A stretch of DNA of 64,000 nt from Macrostomum hystrix (Eukaryota; Platyhelminthes; Macrostomidae). The stretch's first letter is position 1, and every line of letters starts with the position of its first letter. Shown here piece after piece: positions 11,034-21,732 of this stretch. The stretch covers positions 1,056,001-1,120,000 of the forward strand of contig CATNEN010000035.1 in assembly GCA_950097015.1 (NCBI GenBank), in the 5' to 3' direction. Under the pieces are notes generated by a model. That model saw only the letters and a program-made list of their open reading frames with translations, was not told the origin of the DNA and did not search any database. The translations under genes and the position numbers were made by a program.

Positions 11034-13132
11034 TGCCGGAAACAATTGAGGTTTTGTCAGGACTTTCCAAGAACATCGATTGACAGGTCGCATGAAAAAT
11101 CGGAACTATCCAGTTGCCAGATTGACTCCAATTTAGCAGTGCAGATATAGTTTATGAAGTACACTCAGAAAGCCAAGTTTTTACAATGTCTTGACTTGGA
11201 AATGAACTTTATTTTTTCGATTTGATGAAAAGGAAATTTGGAAAAATCGAAGATTACATGCCGATTTAATATTTAATTTCAATTTAGCCATTAATAGTTG
11301 AAAGTTCTCGGGGCATTTCAAATACCCACTGCCAACTACACTACATCTCGTGGAAGTCCACCATATGGATAAAAATTTTCCGCCCTTAACGATGAACTAA
11401 CTTTCAAATGCGTCCGACGTCAGCATCGTCCAGATATTCAGCGACACTTTTCGAAGACGTTGGTGACAAGGAACTAACAATGCTCAGTATTGAACCTCGA
11501 TATGGCAAATCCATGTTGGTTAAAAATGTAAAAAAGAACAATATAATATAATCAACAATAACAGCCGACTTGGTTACACGATGCAATTTTTTAGCAGAAA
11601 AATCATGCCTACGCTCGTATATTGGTTGTTCTTGCCACCAGACACCCCGACGAGAATCATTGAATATCTCAACTATGACACTGCTTTTTAATTTTGTATG
11701 CTTTAGGCGTGTTCTGGATTTTCATGGCAATTGGTTTAATATTTTGGAGATGCAGAAAAATGAAAAATGAGGTGCTCGTTGAAATAGTTTTTTGAAGCAA
11801 AAATGTGTCTTTTTCTCGTTATCGGAATTTAAAAGTCCATCTAAACACATATGCCCTGTTAATATCTCCTATTCCAGTCTTTTTGCCTCCGATTGTATCA
11901 CTTTTACACAGGAAGAAACATTTAAAGTATTCAAGTATTTAAACTACTCGGTAATAACATTAATGTAGAAAGTTAAGCAAATCATTTTTTTACTTTTTTA
12001 TTTTACATTTCTTTAACCGCAGCTACATTTATTGGCCCTAGCACTTTTTGTTGGCATGTTCATAGCTGACTACTACTGAGGTAGTAAGTGAAAATCATGA
12101 ATAATGAGACGTGTGTTTGTGTCTATCAGTAATTAAAGTTCACATATTTGGTGATAAATAAGTGAATAGCTGACTTCTGTGGACACACTCATCACTCGTA
12201 CTGGCGTGTAAATCTGCCTAACTCTCTCATCGTGAGACAGTGTACACTCTCACTGTACCTGGGGTTGACATCATGGGCCCAAGGGCCTCACCAATTGACA
12301 CTCTCTTTGATTGACCTGACATCCATTTTGATTGAGTGGACTGGAGATTCTGATAATTAAACATATAGAATTGTTTAAAAGAGAATAGAGAATTGTTGAG
12401 AGAACTAATAGTCAGCACACAACCTCCAGTTTTCAGGAATTACACCAAGCCTAGTTATGCCAGATGTACAGCCATTGACACAGTTGGCTGAACTGAAACG
12501 ATATATCATACCCAAGCACAATGCGCATGGGATTTTTGGTTGGACCAGTTTTTAATTTACAGGCTGTTGCTGTATAGCAGCTACGTTCTCGCACGCACCG
12601 GCACGGCAACGCGCAGCAATTGTGATTTTCGGTATCAGATACTCGCGTAATCCAATACAACCCTTAAACTGTGTTTACACTTTGCCTGCCTACTGTAGAT
12701 TTCAAATCAGGCGGGCAATGAAAGCATTTGCTAATTTATTTCCTTATGGCACGCGAATGACAAATTAGGTGCTGTTAAAAAGCGTTCCCACAAATATTGC
12801 GAACATTCGTTGGCCACCAGTTGGCTCTGGACTGGCTAAACCTGCTGAAGAATGCGGCAATGTTCCGCTCGAGCTGCAAAAAAACTTTGTTTCCGAGGGT
12901 CTAATGAAGCGAGCGAGACGCTCGGTAGCTGAAACTCCTCCGGTTGGTTGTCGGGACCTGGCGAGAAACAGAACCAAAGGAAACTAAATTAGCATTCACA
13001 TTTTTATGCAAGGTAAAAATAATACCACCTGCGATGACAGTTTGGTGAGCAGAAGTGGTGCGCAAAGCATTGGAACCCACCTGCTCACTGAAGATTATCA
13101 GGTAAGAAATTTTTGTTATTTTGTAATATTTG
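11034..13132. other. intergenic, nothing recognised
   Basis: AT-rich region between the RING protein and the ACK kinase. Short open frames on both strands lack domain features or splice support. Confidence 0.4.
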
Positions 13133-13380
13133 CAGGAGGGCTGCACGCAATGGCACATCTTTTGGTGACACTAGACCCGCAGCCAGCGAGGAGACAATTC
13201 TGCCCATTCTGACTCCTGAGCACACACGCACACAGATACCGCACACAGACACACTAACACAGGTGTGTACACCTGTCCTGACCTCATCATCAGGCAGTGT
13301 GCCTTGGGTTTTGGTGCTCATAGGCGTAAACTGCGTGACAAGCCCCCAAAAACTCTGTTTGCATCACGGCTTGAAATCCA
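13133..13380 (-). mobile_element. SINE-B body, head missing
   Basis: The reverse complement carries the SINE-B body and 3' end: a GCTTGTCACGCAGTTTACGCC-like part, CACTGCCTGATGATGAGG, GTGTGTGCTCAGGAGTCAG, CTCCTCGCTGGCTGCGGGTC and the CCATTGC-GCAGCCCTCCTG end. The tRNA-like head is not visible. It sits less than 100 bases upstream of the ACK start codon and may contribute to its 5' leader or promoter. Confidence 0.75.
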
Positions 13381-13447
13381 GCTTAAATTACAGAGTCATC
13401 CCCAAATAAGCCGATCAACTCGTCGACCAAGTCAAACTGGCCTCTAA

Positions 13448-16400
13448 ATGACCGGTTTTGGAGCCGGCAACAGCCAGGAGCGGGGCAGACGAGGCAGCGG
13501 TGGCAGCGGCCGCGACCTGTACACATTCCTGGCTGACGGCGACCTCGAGCACTACTACACGGCAATGACTCACACCCTGAAGGTGACGGCAGTGACCCAG
13601 CTCAAGTACGTCGACGATGCTGATCTGGTTGACATCGGGATGACCAACCCGGAGATGCGCCGGCTCAGGAAGCAGTTCCGCCGCGAGTGTCCCCAGTCGG
13701 CGTTCGATCGGCTGCGCAAGCGACTGGCCGAGGCGCGTGGAGTCCAGCCGCGGCATCGGCCAGCATCGCCCACAATCTCGCATGTCGGCTTCGAAGCGAT
13801 TGCGGACGGACGCGACAACTCGCGCCTGATACCCAGGGATCAGCTGCAGCTGGGCCGGCTGCTTGGCGAGGGCGACTTCGCTAGAGTTCACCAGGCAGTC
13901 TGGCGACCCACCGGCGATCGAGGCCAGAGACTTCAGGTGTGTGCGATGAAGGCAGCCCGCTAGCAATTTTTAAGGGATATCACCATCTCGTCCTCCTGGC
14001 CTGTGCAGGGGATTAGCCTTGGACTTGTCTTTATTTCTTATGCCAATCAGTCAAACTTGAGGCCCCTTCCTTCAAGCAGCCTTTCACTTTAAACGCATTA
14101 ACAATTAATAAGACATGGACTAAAAGATGCCAAATAACGTCAAGTTCATCACACTATATAATGGTATTTAAATTAGTGCCGGATTCTCTACCTTGGCCAG
14201 GTAGCGGCAAAGCTTGTCCCTAAGGCGCGCCTAGCTGAACTAGCCGGTAAAGATGGCAACGACAGCGTCGCCGACTTCCTGCGCGAGGTGGCCCTGCTGA
14301 GCGACATGGATCATCGCAGTGTGGTGCGACTGTTCGGCGCATGCGAGCTCGCTGAAGACTCTCTAGCTCTGGTCACGGAGCTGGCGCCACTCAGGTGAGA
14401 GACTTGATGAGCGTCCGTAGCGCGAATCATTTTATTCTTGTCATTGTTGTCTGCCAATCAGGATTCTAAGATTACTATAAGAATGATCCATTGTGCTCCA
14501 TTGTTTACAAAAGCGTATAAAAAGCGTACATCTAGGATCTCTAGGTCACAATTAATAGGCTAGGACCAGGAAACATTTATGTATTGCTATCCGAGTTGTG
14601 TATGGTGTTTGCCGCTGACATCATGGAAACCTGACCTTAGCCTCGTTTCTAAAAATAGAACACCGCGTCAGAGCATGACTCATCCCATCCAGGAGATGTC
14701 ACGTGACCGAAAACTTTTGGCGCTAAAAATAATCAATGAGTTGTATTTATTTACAATAGTAACTAGCTTTTAATGCAGACGTCTCACCAAATGTGAATTT
14801 ATATATTTCTAATGTCAACATTGCATTAATATAAAAAAACGTAGGCTAATCTTTTTAAGCAGTCCAGCGAAGCTATCAACAGACTCCAATTTCCTTGCAA
14901 AGATCTCTTCTAGAGTGTGTTCGCGAGCCGGCCCTGAGACCAAGCTTCCACCCAGGCGTCCTGTGCGAGGCCGCCCAGCAGGTAGCCGAGGGCATGTCCT
15001 ACCTGGAGAATCGGCACATTGTTCACAGGGACCTGGCGGCTCGCAATGTCCTGGTGTTTAGTCCTTGCCGGGTGAAGATCGGAGACACCGGGGTCAGCAG
15101 GGCCATGGGACTCGGCCAGGACTACTATCAGGTGAGCTCAACGGAGTAACAGACTTACAAGATGGACATGCTTGACAAGGTCACCGATAACCTATACCGC
15201 AGGCAAACCTGAGCCCCAGCCTGAAGCTGCCTGCAGCCTGGTGTGCTCCGGAGTCTGTGAAGCACCTCGCTTTCACCTCAGCCTCAGACGTCTGGTCCTA
15301 CGGCGTCCTACTATGGGAGGCATTCACCTACGGCTTCCAACCGTGGGCTGGCCTCACCAAGCAGCAGATCCTGGCCGCGGTGGACGAGCCGCAGCTGGGC
15401 CGGCTGACTCGACCGGACGCTTGTCCTGCCGAGCACTATGCCCTGATGCTGCGATGCTGGTCTCCGCTGCCATCTGAGAGGCCCACCTTCGCCGAGCTGT
15501 CAGCCCACCTGCCGAAGATCATTCCGGAGCGGATGAAAGCATTACGCGATTTCAGCAATGAGGACGGAGGCACAAGTGGCGATGGCGACAGCCGCGAACG
15601 ATTTCTGCACTTTTCAGCTGGAGAATTCATACTGGTGCTAGACAAGGATGCCGGCGATGGTCTTTGGCGTGGCGTGCGACTGTCTGGGGGTGGATCCGGC
15701 GTTTTCCAGCCCTGGCTGATGAAGACTCAGCAGCTAGTGCAGCCTGCCGGAATGGCTGAAGGTGAGGCATCGACTGCAGATGTGAATAATGTTGGTGGTG
15801 ATGCTTGATGCAGCCAACTGATTACAAATGGACCTCCCTCAGCCCCCAGGGTGTCCCTGGCCAGCAGCTCTGGGCCGCCCAGTCGTGCCACCCCGATTTC
15901 CAAGCCGCAGTCTTTTCGGCACCTCGGCCACGTTGGCATCAACGGAACCGTATTTGGCGACGTCGGCTTCCTGGAACAGGTCAACGGAGCTCTGGCGGCG
16001 GCCAAGGCGGCCAAGGGCCAAGGCGGCGGAAACAAAGCCGAAGGTTGCCAGCGAAGGACAAAGGACGGAGGACGAAGACTATCTACTACTGGGTGAGACA
16101 AAATTATCAAAATTTGTGCCAAAAATTATCCTATAGCAACTTGCTCCAATATCAGTATTTGACTTAGCAATATCGAGCAATGCTCTATTTCGAAACATTC
16201 TCAGATCTCGGCGGCTCTTTGATGGACGAGGTGCTCAAAATATTTGGCGGCGAAAGCTGCGCTGTCGAACTTGGAGACTCAACAGCCATCAGCAGCAGCG
16301 ACGAGGAAGACGTTAGCATCGTGGAGCTGGCCAGGAACTCCACGACGGATGGGCTGGAGACGAGGCGGCCTCGAGCTGAGTCCACGGTCTCAAGCGCTGT

Positions 16401-16559
16401 CAGCTCGCTGGCCGACGAAGTCCCGCCATCAGCGTCGGCAGCCAACGCTGCTGTCATCGGGGCTGGCGCAGGGGGAGGAGACAGACGCCGATGCTCGTCT
16501 CTTCTGACCATTCCCTCCACCACAGGTAGACTGCATTTTCCTCAGCAGCAGCAACAGCA

Positions 16560-16608
<49 letters not shown>

Positions 16609-17933
16609 CAACAACTGTTGCCGCTGCAAAAGCAAGCAAGCAATTCTGAGATTGGAGGCCGGCAGCCGCCGCCGTTTCTCCATCAGCAGCCATCGACGCT
16701 TCGGTCGCTTCGTCCGAAGGAGGCCTTCCGAGCTCCGCTCGGCGCTCGTCCTCCACCGAAGCCGGTGCGACCGATGGAGCCGAACGGCAGCCCCTGGGGC
16801 TCCGCGTTCAACATCAGCCCGACGGGTCTGGACGCTTCGAACAGCGCAGCCACCAGGTACTGTTGAGTGCTAGTATGACTACAGGAGCCAATAAAAATAG
16901 TAATATTCGCAAGCGCTGTGGGCCCAGACTTTCTAGTTATAATGTCAGTGGTACACCCTTAGCTGTTCTTTGGGGTTCGCCCCTTAGGGGCGAAACTGCA
17001 GATCAAGTCCGCAGCCCAAATTACCAGTAGAACTACCAAGGGGGTAATGACATTTTTTGTGCTGCACCTGAACGGAGCAACGCAAGCACACGAAACTCAA
17101 GAACATGGGCCGACATTTTTTGCATCGTCTAAAACAAAAATCAAGTCGCCAGCTCTTCAGGCCGTCAAGATATTCAATGGTTCTGGCCGAAGGTCAGATT
17201 TTTCCCATAAGCGCTAGTGTATTTCATACACCCCTATACACGAATTAGCACTGCGCCTCAGTGCGGCCTTGCCAGGCCTTCAAAACTTATCAGCTGGTCA
17301 CTCAAGTGTGCCTGCATCATCTCCGTCTTCGGTGGTCACCTTAACTTTATCTAGACGGTACTGCTGGACCTTCAATGGCTGCAACAGGTGGAAATAGGTC
17401 ACCATGGACACCCTGACGACACCATCGCCTAGTCTGTCAATCCAATCAGTCACCACCCAACGCTATTAGCAATCAGGCGCTGCCAAAATATTTTCAGGAC
17501 GGGTGTTTGTAAAATATAAAATCGGGCGGCAAAATGGCTTTGTTGTCCTACTGTTAATGTGGCAGCATTTTGTCTCATAACGAGACCTTAAGTTCAAGTA
17601 GAGTGTATCATTGTAGCTCGTAGTTTACACAAAACAGTGGTATTAGTGTATCTGATTCTAGTTCGTGCAATCAATAATCGAAAGTATCATTTTCTTACTT
17701 TCTTCAGCCAAGCGCCGGGAACAAATGCTTTCCCTGACGGCTCGCCCATTGTCAAAACGCAAGGCTGGAATGAATACGACGCTGAGGTGAGATTCCAACG
17801 TTTATTTTTCGGCAAACATATGCTGACCTTATCTACTAATAAGTAGTATGTCAAAAATGGGCTTTCGCCCATTATAATGCATCTCTATTTCAATTTTCAG
17901 GGTGGCGAGTACGACGAAATAGTGAACTTGTGA
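13448..17933 (+). CDS. TNK2: ACK/TNK-family non-receptor tyrosine kinase
   Basis: Cdc42-effector kinase with SAM-like, kinase, SH3 and CRIB regions. Exons: 13448-13936, 14201-14394, 14903-15131, 15203-15761, 15843-16092, 16205-16856, 17708-17786 and 17901-17933, all GT-AG, about 827 residues. SAM-like region at about 22-80; Gly loop LGEGDFARV; VAAK lysine 167; alpha-C Glu192; HRDLAARN at 269-276; APE at 319-321; SH3 at about 415-478; CRIB ISKPQSFRHLGHVG at 509-522; then a Ser/acidic region, a polyQ run (bases 16544-16611) and a Pro-rich tail. Two oddities: the DFG motif reads DTG (289-291), and exon 5 needs a one-base shift near 16015-16017 for the CRIB frame to meet the exon 6 phase. Exon 1 is cut at CAG/GTGTGT because exon 2 then supplies VAAK. 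The symbol marks the family, not proven orthology. Confidence 0.92.
16544..16611 (+). repeat. (CAG)n polyglutamine tract in ACK exon 6
   Basis: Near-pure CAG/CAA run encoding about 22-25 glutamines in the disordered region after the CRIB motif. It is a likely site of length variation. Confidence 0.9.
16857..17707 (+). other. ACK intron 6
   Basis: Intron with no exon-like frame. It contains a 19-bp near-palindrome at 16976-16994 (TTCGCCCCT, one base, AGGGGCGAA). Confidence 0.6.
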
Positions 17934-18291
17934 ACTAGTGCCGCTGATCATTTTGAAGGAATGATTGCCCAGGCCAGCCCCAGTGAAATGAAAATTAATT
18001 GACCACAATCTATAGCGTCCACAGGATAACATACAAACTGATTGATTTTGCACATTGCTACAAACGATCGATCAAATTCTTAAATCGAGTGATCAGCGCG
18101 CACAATTCGATTTGATGCGAAAGTCACACCAAAAAATGCGAATAATATATAATGATTTATCGTACCCAATGTGAAGTCTCTGTCTTTTTTAAAAAAAAAC
18201 TTAAAGTGCACTTCATGCTCATTACATTTGGCCAAGGCTTATAACGTAAAAGTGATGACCAACAGTGTATTCTCACCCACAGATGCGACAT

Positions 18292-18870
18292 CAGAGAATC
18301 ACTCTCAGTGAATCACTCTCAGAGTATCACTTTCAGTGAATCACTCTCAGAGTATCACTCTCAGAGTATCACTCTCAGAGAATCACTCTCAGAGAATCAC
18401 TCTCAGTGAATCACTCTCAGAGTATCACTCTCAGAGTAACAGTCTCAGTGAATCACTCTCAGTGAATCACTCTCAGAGTAACAGTCTCAGTGAATCACTC
18501 TCAGTGAATCACTCTCAGAGTATCACTCTCAGAGTATCACTCTCAGTGAATCACTCTCAGAGTATCACTCTCAGAGTATCACTTTCAGTGAATCACTCTC
18601 AGAGTATCACTCTCAGAGTATCACTCTCAGAGAATCACTCTCAGAGTATCACTCTCAGAGTATCACTTTCAGTGAATCACTCTCAGAGTATCACTCTCAG
18701 AGTATCACTCTCAGAGAATCACTCTCAGAGTATCACTCTCAGAGTATCACTTTCAGTGAATCACTCTCAGAGTATCACTCTCAGAGTATCACTCTCAGAG
18801 AATAACTCTCAGAGTATCACTCTCAGAGAATCACTCTCAGAGAATCACTCTCTGAGAATAATTCTCAATG
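18292..18870. repeat. 14-bp minisatellite (about 41 copies)
   Basis: Two 14-bp unit types, TCACTCTCAGAGTA and TCACTCTCAGTGAA, plus variants (AGAGAA), interleaved downstream of the ACK gene. The interval 17934-18291 before it shows nothing recognisable. The array is open in one frame across its length, which is an artefact of unit composition. Confidence 0.96.
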
Positions 18871-18879
18871 TGCTTTATA

Positions 18880-19980
18880 TATTATTTAAGCAGTCGCAAG
18901 TTAGCCAGTTACAATTATAGTTGTGTTTGGACATCAAAATGCAGTACATGCGGCGGACATTGTCTGAAACAGAGCTGCCCAAACTAGAGTGTAAAAGTCA
19001 CGCAGTGAAATTATTTCTTGTAAAATAATATTTGTTTGAAGATCTCAAGAGAATTACCCTGCCTTCAAAGTCCTGAAGGAGAGCCTTTCATAAGAAAGGG
19101 ATCAGTCGTCCTTCCTGACGGACAGGTCTGAAGATTTTTAAACAGAAGTCTTCGTATAAAACGCCCATCCTCATTCTGTCAGGCATTCCCGCTCCCCAAC
19201 CCAAGCAAACGGCGGTGTTCCCAAATCTATTTCCGTGCGAATTCAACTCTGCGAGGGATTTGTTTATTCAGGGCGAGACTTCAGGGGGGCTTCTGGTGCC
19301 GCTCCTGTCACCACTTCAACTTGCCGGCGGGGGGCAAATGATGCCAGAAAGATAGATGAATGCTTGGAATCGGGAGAATTGATAATTTTCTGGTCGATAG
19401 GATCAGGCTGAGAGAGAGGGCAGAGCTGCTGGTCGGGATCTCGTCCAGGCAAAGAATAATAAGCTGCAGGGTTGTACCCAGTTGCGGCAGGAAGTGGCTG
19501 GCATTGGGGGGACAGGGGAGTGGGAGAAAAATCCCCTCCCTCGTGCAGAGAACCAACCGCTGGGGAATTAATAGGGAAGGCTAAACTGACAGTGTTGGCA
19601 TGATGGAATCCGCCGTACAAGTACAGACTCACCATTAAGAGTTCCCGAGTCGCGATCAAAAAGAAGACTTTAAGTTCGAGGATTATTTGCAGTCACAAAG
19701 AATGAGAAGTAAACAGTAAAATGGGCATTTTTCGTTTATGCCCTCCGGGTGCTCTCACGATAGCACTCAAAGTACTGGTTAAAAACCTAGCAGGAAAATC
19801 AACCCTGCCTCTTCTATAGATCATTGCAAAGTATTCCCGCATTAAATATTTCTCACAAAATAACTCACACGAGCAAGCTCTGAACGAATCGCTCTCATAC
19901 GCTCGTAGAATCACTCCTGTCAATCACCTCCAGACAAGCATTATCTGATAATCACTCGAAAATAAGGGTGATGGTCACTT
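18880..19980. other. intergenic, no supported gene
   Basis: A moderately GC-rich stretch at 19130-19680 has a 131-codon minus-strand open frame (19264-19659) with no recognisable domain, signal or splice context. I do not call it a gene. Confidence 0.4.
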
Positions 19981-19984
19981 CGTC

Positions 19985-20880
19985 AACTCGGTTGACGAAA
20001 TGACCAAAATGCGTGGGCGGCCTTACTGGCGGTTGACGGAGTGACCAACATGTTTGGGCCCCCTTACTGGCAGTTGACGAAGTGACCAACATGTTTGGGC
20101 CCCCTCACTGGCAGTTTACGAAGTGACCAACATGTTTGGGCCCCCTCACTGGCAGTTGACGAAGTGACCAACATGTTTGGGCCCTATCACTGGCAGTTGA
20201 CGAAGTGACCAACATGTTTGGGCCCTATCACTGGCAGTTGACGAAGTGACCAACATGTTTGGGCCCTATCACTGGCAGTTGACGAAGTGACCAATATGTT
20301 TGGGCCCCCTCACAGGCAGTTGACGAAGTGAACAACATGTTTGGGACCTATCACTGGCAGTTGACGAAGTGACCAACATGTTTGGGCCCTATCACTGGCA
20401 GTTGACGAAGTGACCATCATGTTTGGGACCTATCACTGGCAGTTGACGAAGTGAACAACATACTGGCAGTTGACGAAGTGAACAACATGTTTGGGACCTA
20501 TCACTGGCAGTTGACGAAGTGACCAACATGTTTGGGCCCTATCACTGGCAGTTGACGAAGTGACCAACATGTTTGGGACCTATCACTGGCAGTTGACGAA
20601 GTGACCAACATGTTTGGGCCCTATCACTGGCAGTTGACGAAGTGACCATCATGTTTGGGACCTATCACTGGCAGTTGACGAAGTGAACAACATGTTTGGG
20701 ACCTATCACTGGCAGTTGACGAAGTGACCAACATGTTTGGGCCCTATCACTGGCAGTTGACGAAGTGAACAACATACTGGCAGTTGACGAAGTGAACAAC
20801 ATGTTTGGGCCCTATCACTGGCAGTTGACGAAGTGATCAACATTTTTGGGCCCCCCTCACTGGCAGTTAACGAAGTTGAC
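19985..20880. repeat. 41-bp minisatellite (about 22 copies)
   Basis: Unit 41 bp: CAGTTGACGAAGTGACCAAC, then ATGTTTGGGCCCTATCACTGG. Two shortened copies (at about 20460 and 20775) share the same internal deletion joining CAACAT to ACTGGCAG, which shows that a deleted unit was itself copied. The array begins with more divergent units at 19985-20100. Confidence 0.96.
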
Positions 20881-20884
20881 GAAG

Positions 20885-21732
20885 AGACGTCTTACTGGCG
20901 TCTCTCTCTCTCAATCTCTCTCCCTATTTCTCTCAATCTCCCTTGCTCTCTCTTCTCGAATGGCAGTCACTCAATTGATTCTCTGAAATTGAAATCTCTT
21001 TATGCTTCCCGAGAATCACTCTCCGAGAATCACTGCGAGAGAGTCACTACCAGAGAATCACTCTCGGAGAGTCATTCTATATTTCTGTTTGATTTTGCAA
21101 ACTAAATGCCTCGGTCTCCTGCTAAGACCCACCGAATCCTAATGCTGTATTGGCTTTAATTTCCTGAGGCTCACACCCGTCACTCGCTGATCCTAGCCAA
21201 TCAGAACCGCCCGTTAGCATTACTCTCGGTTGCTGTTAAAACTAGCAGACCTAAGCTATCGGAATGGCGCGTGTTAGTCCGACTCAATTAAAGAAACATA
21301 AAAATATACACTGCATTCAGGTATATACTAATCTACAGTTTACTTTGGCCTCTCCAACGTTCATACAATAATCAATGTAAGTGATAACTGTAACTTTCTG
21401 AAAAAAGAAATGTTACAAAAATAATCTGATATCACATGAATATCCACAGCCACTTTCCAAGTATACATTGTCCCGTGAAGGTCCACCAACGCCTGTAAGA
21501 ATCATGTCATCTTGTCATTTGTCCACCGGCCCACTCTCCAATAATATTGTGTCACATGAATGTCCACAGACGATTTTTAAATATCCAATGTCACACGAAC
21601 GTCTACTGAAGCTTTTCCCTAAACCATGTCTCTTGAATGTCCACTTCAAGTATCCACAAATCATCCTTAAATCTTACAGTCCTGTTGTGGCTCTCAAGGC
21701 AGTCCGGCAACAGTTGAAGAGTTTTTAAATCA
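20885..21732. other. aquaporin upstream region
   Basis: Contains a CT-rich patch (20890-20960), a short block of GAATCACTCTC-type repeats (21010-21075) and a degenerate repeat with TGTCACATGAATGTCCAC-like units (about 21430-21650) just upstream of the aquaporin ATG. No exon is recognised. Confidence 0.5.

Noticed and set aside
12769-12987. 72-codon plus-strand frame upstream of ACK
   Set aside because: No domain and no donor linking it to the ACK start; nearby SINE sequence makes chance openness likely.
13937-13963. Read-through of ACK exon 1 into VCAMKAAR, which mimics a VAIK lysine motif
   Set aside because: It hits a stop at once. The donor at 13937 followed by exon 2 at 14201 gives VAAK and keeps the kinase in frame.
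19264-19659. 131-codon minus-strand frame
   Set aside because: Low-complexity Pro/Ser composition, no domain, no splice or neighbouring support.
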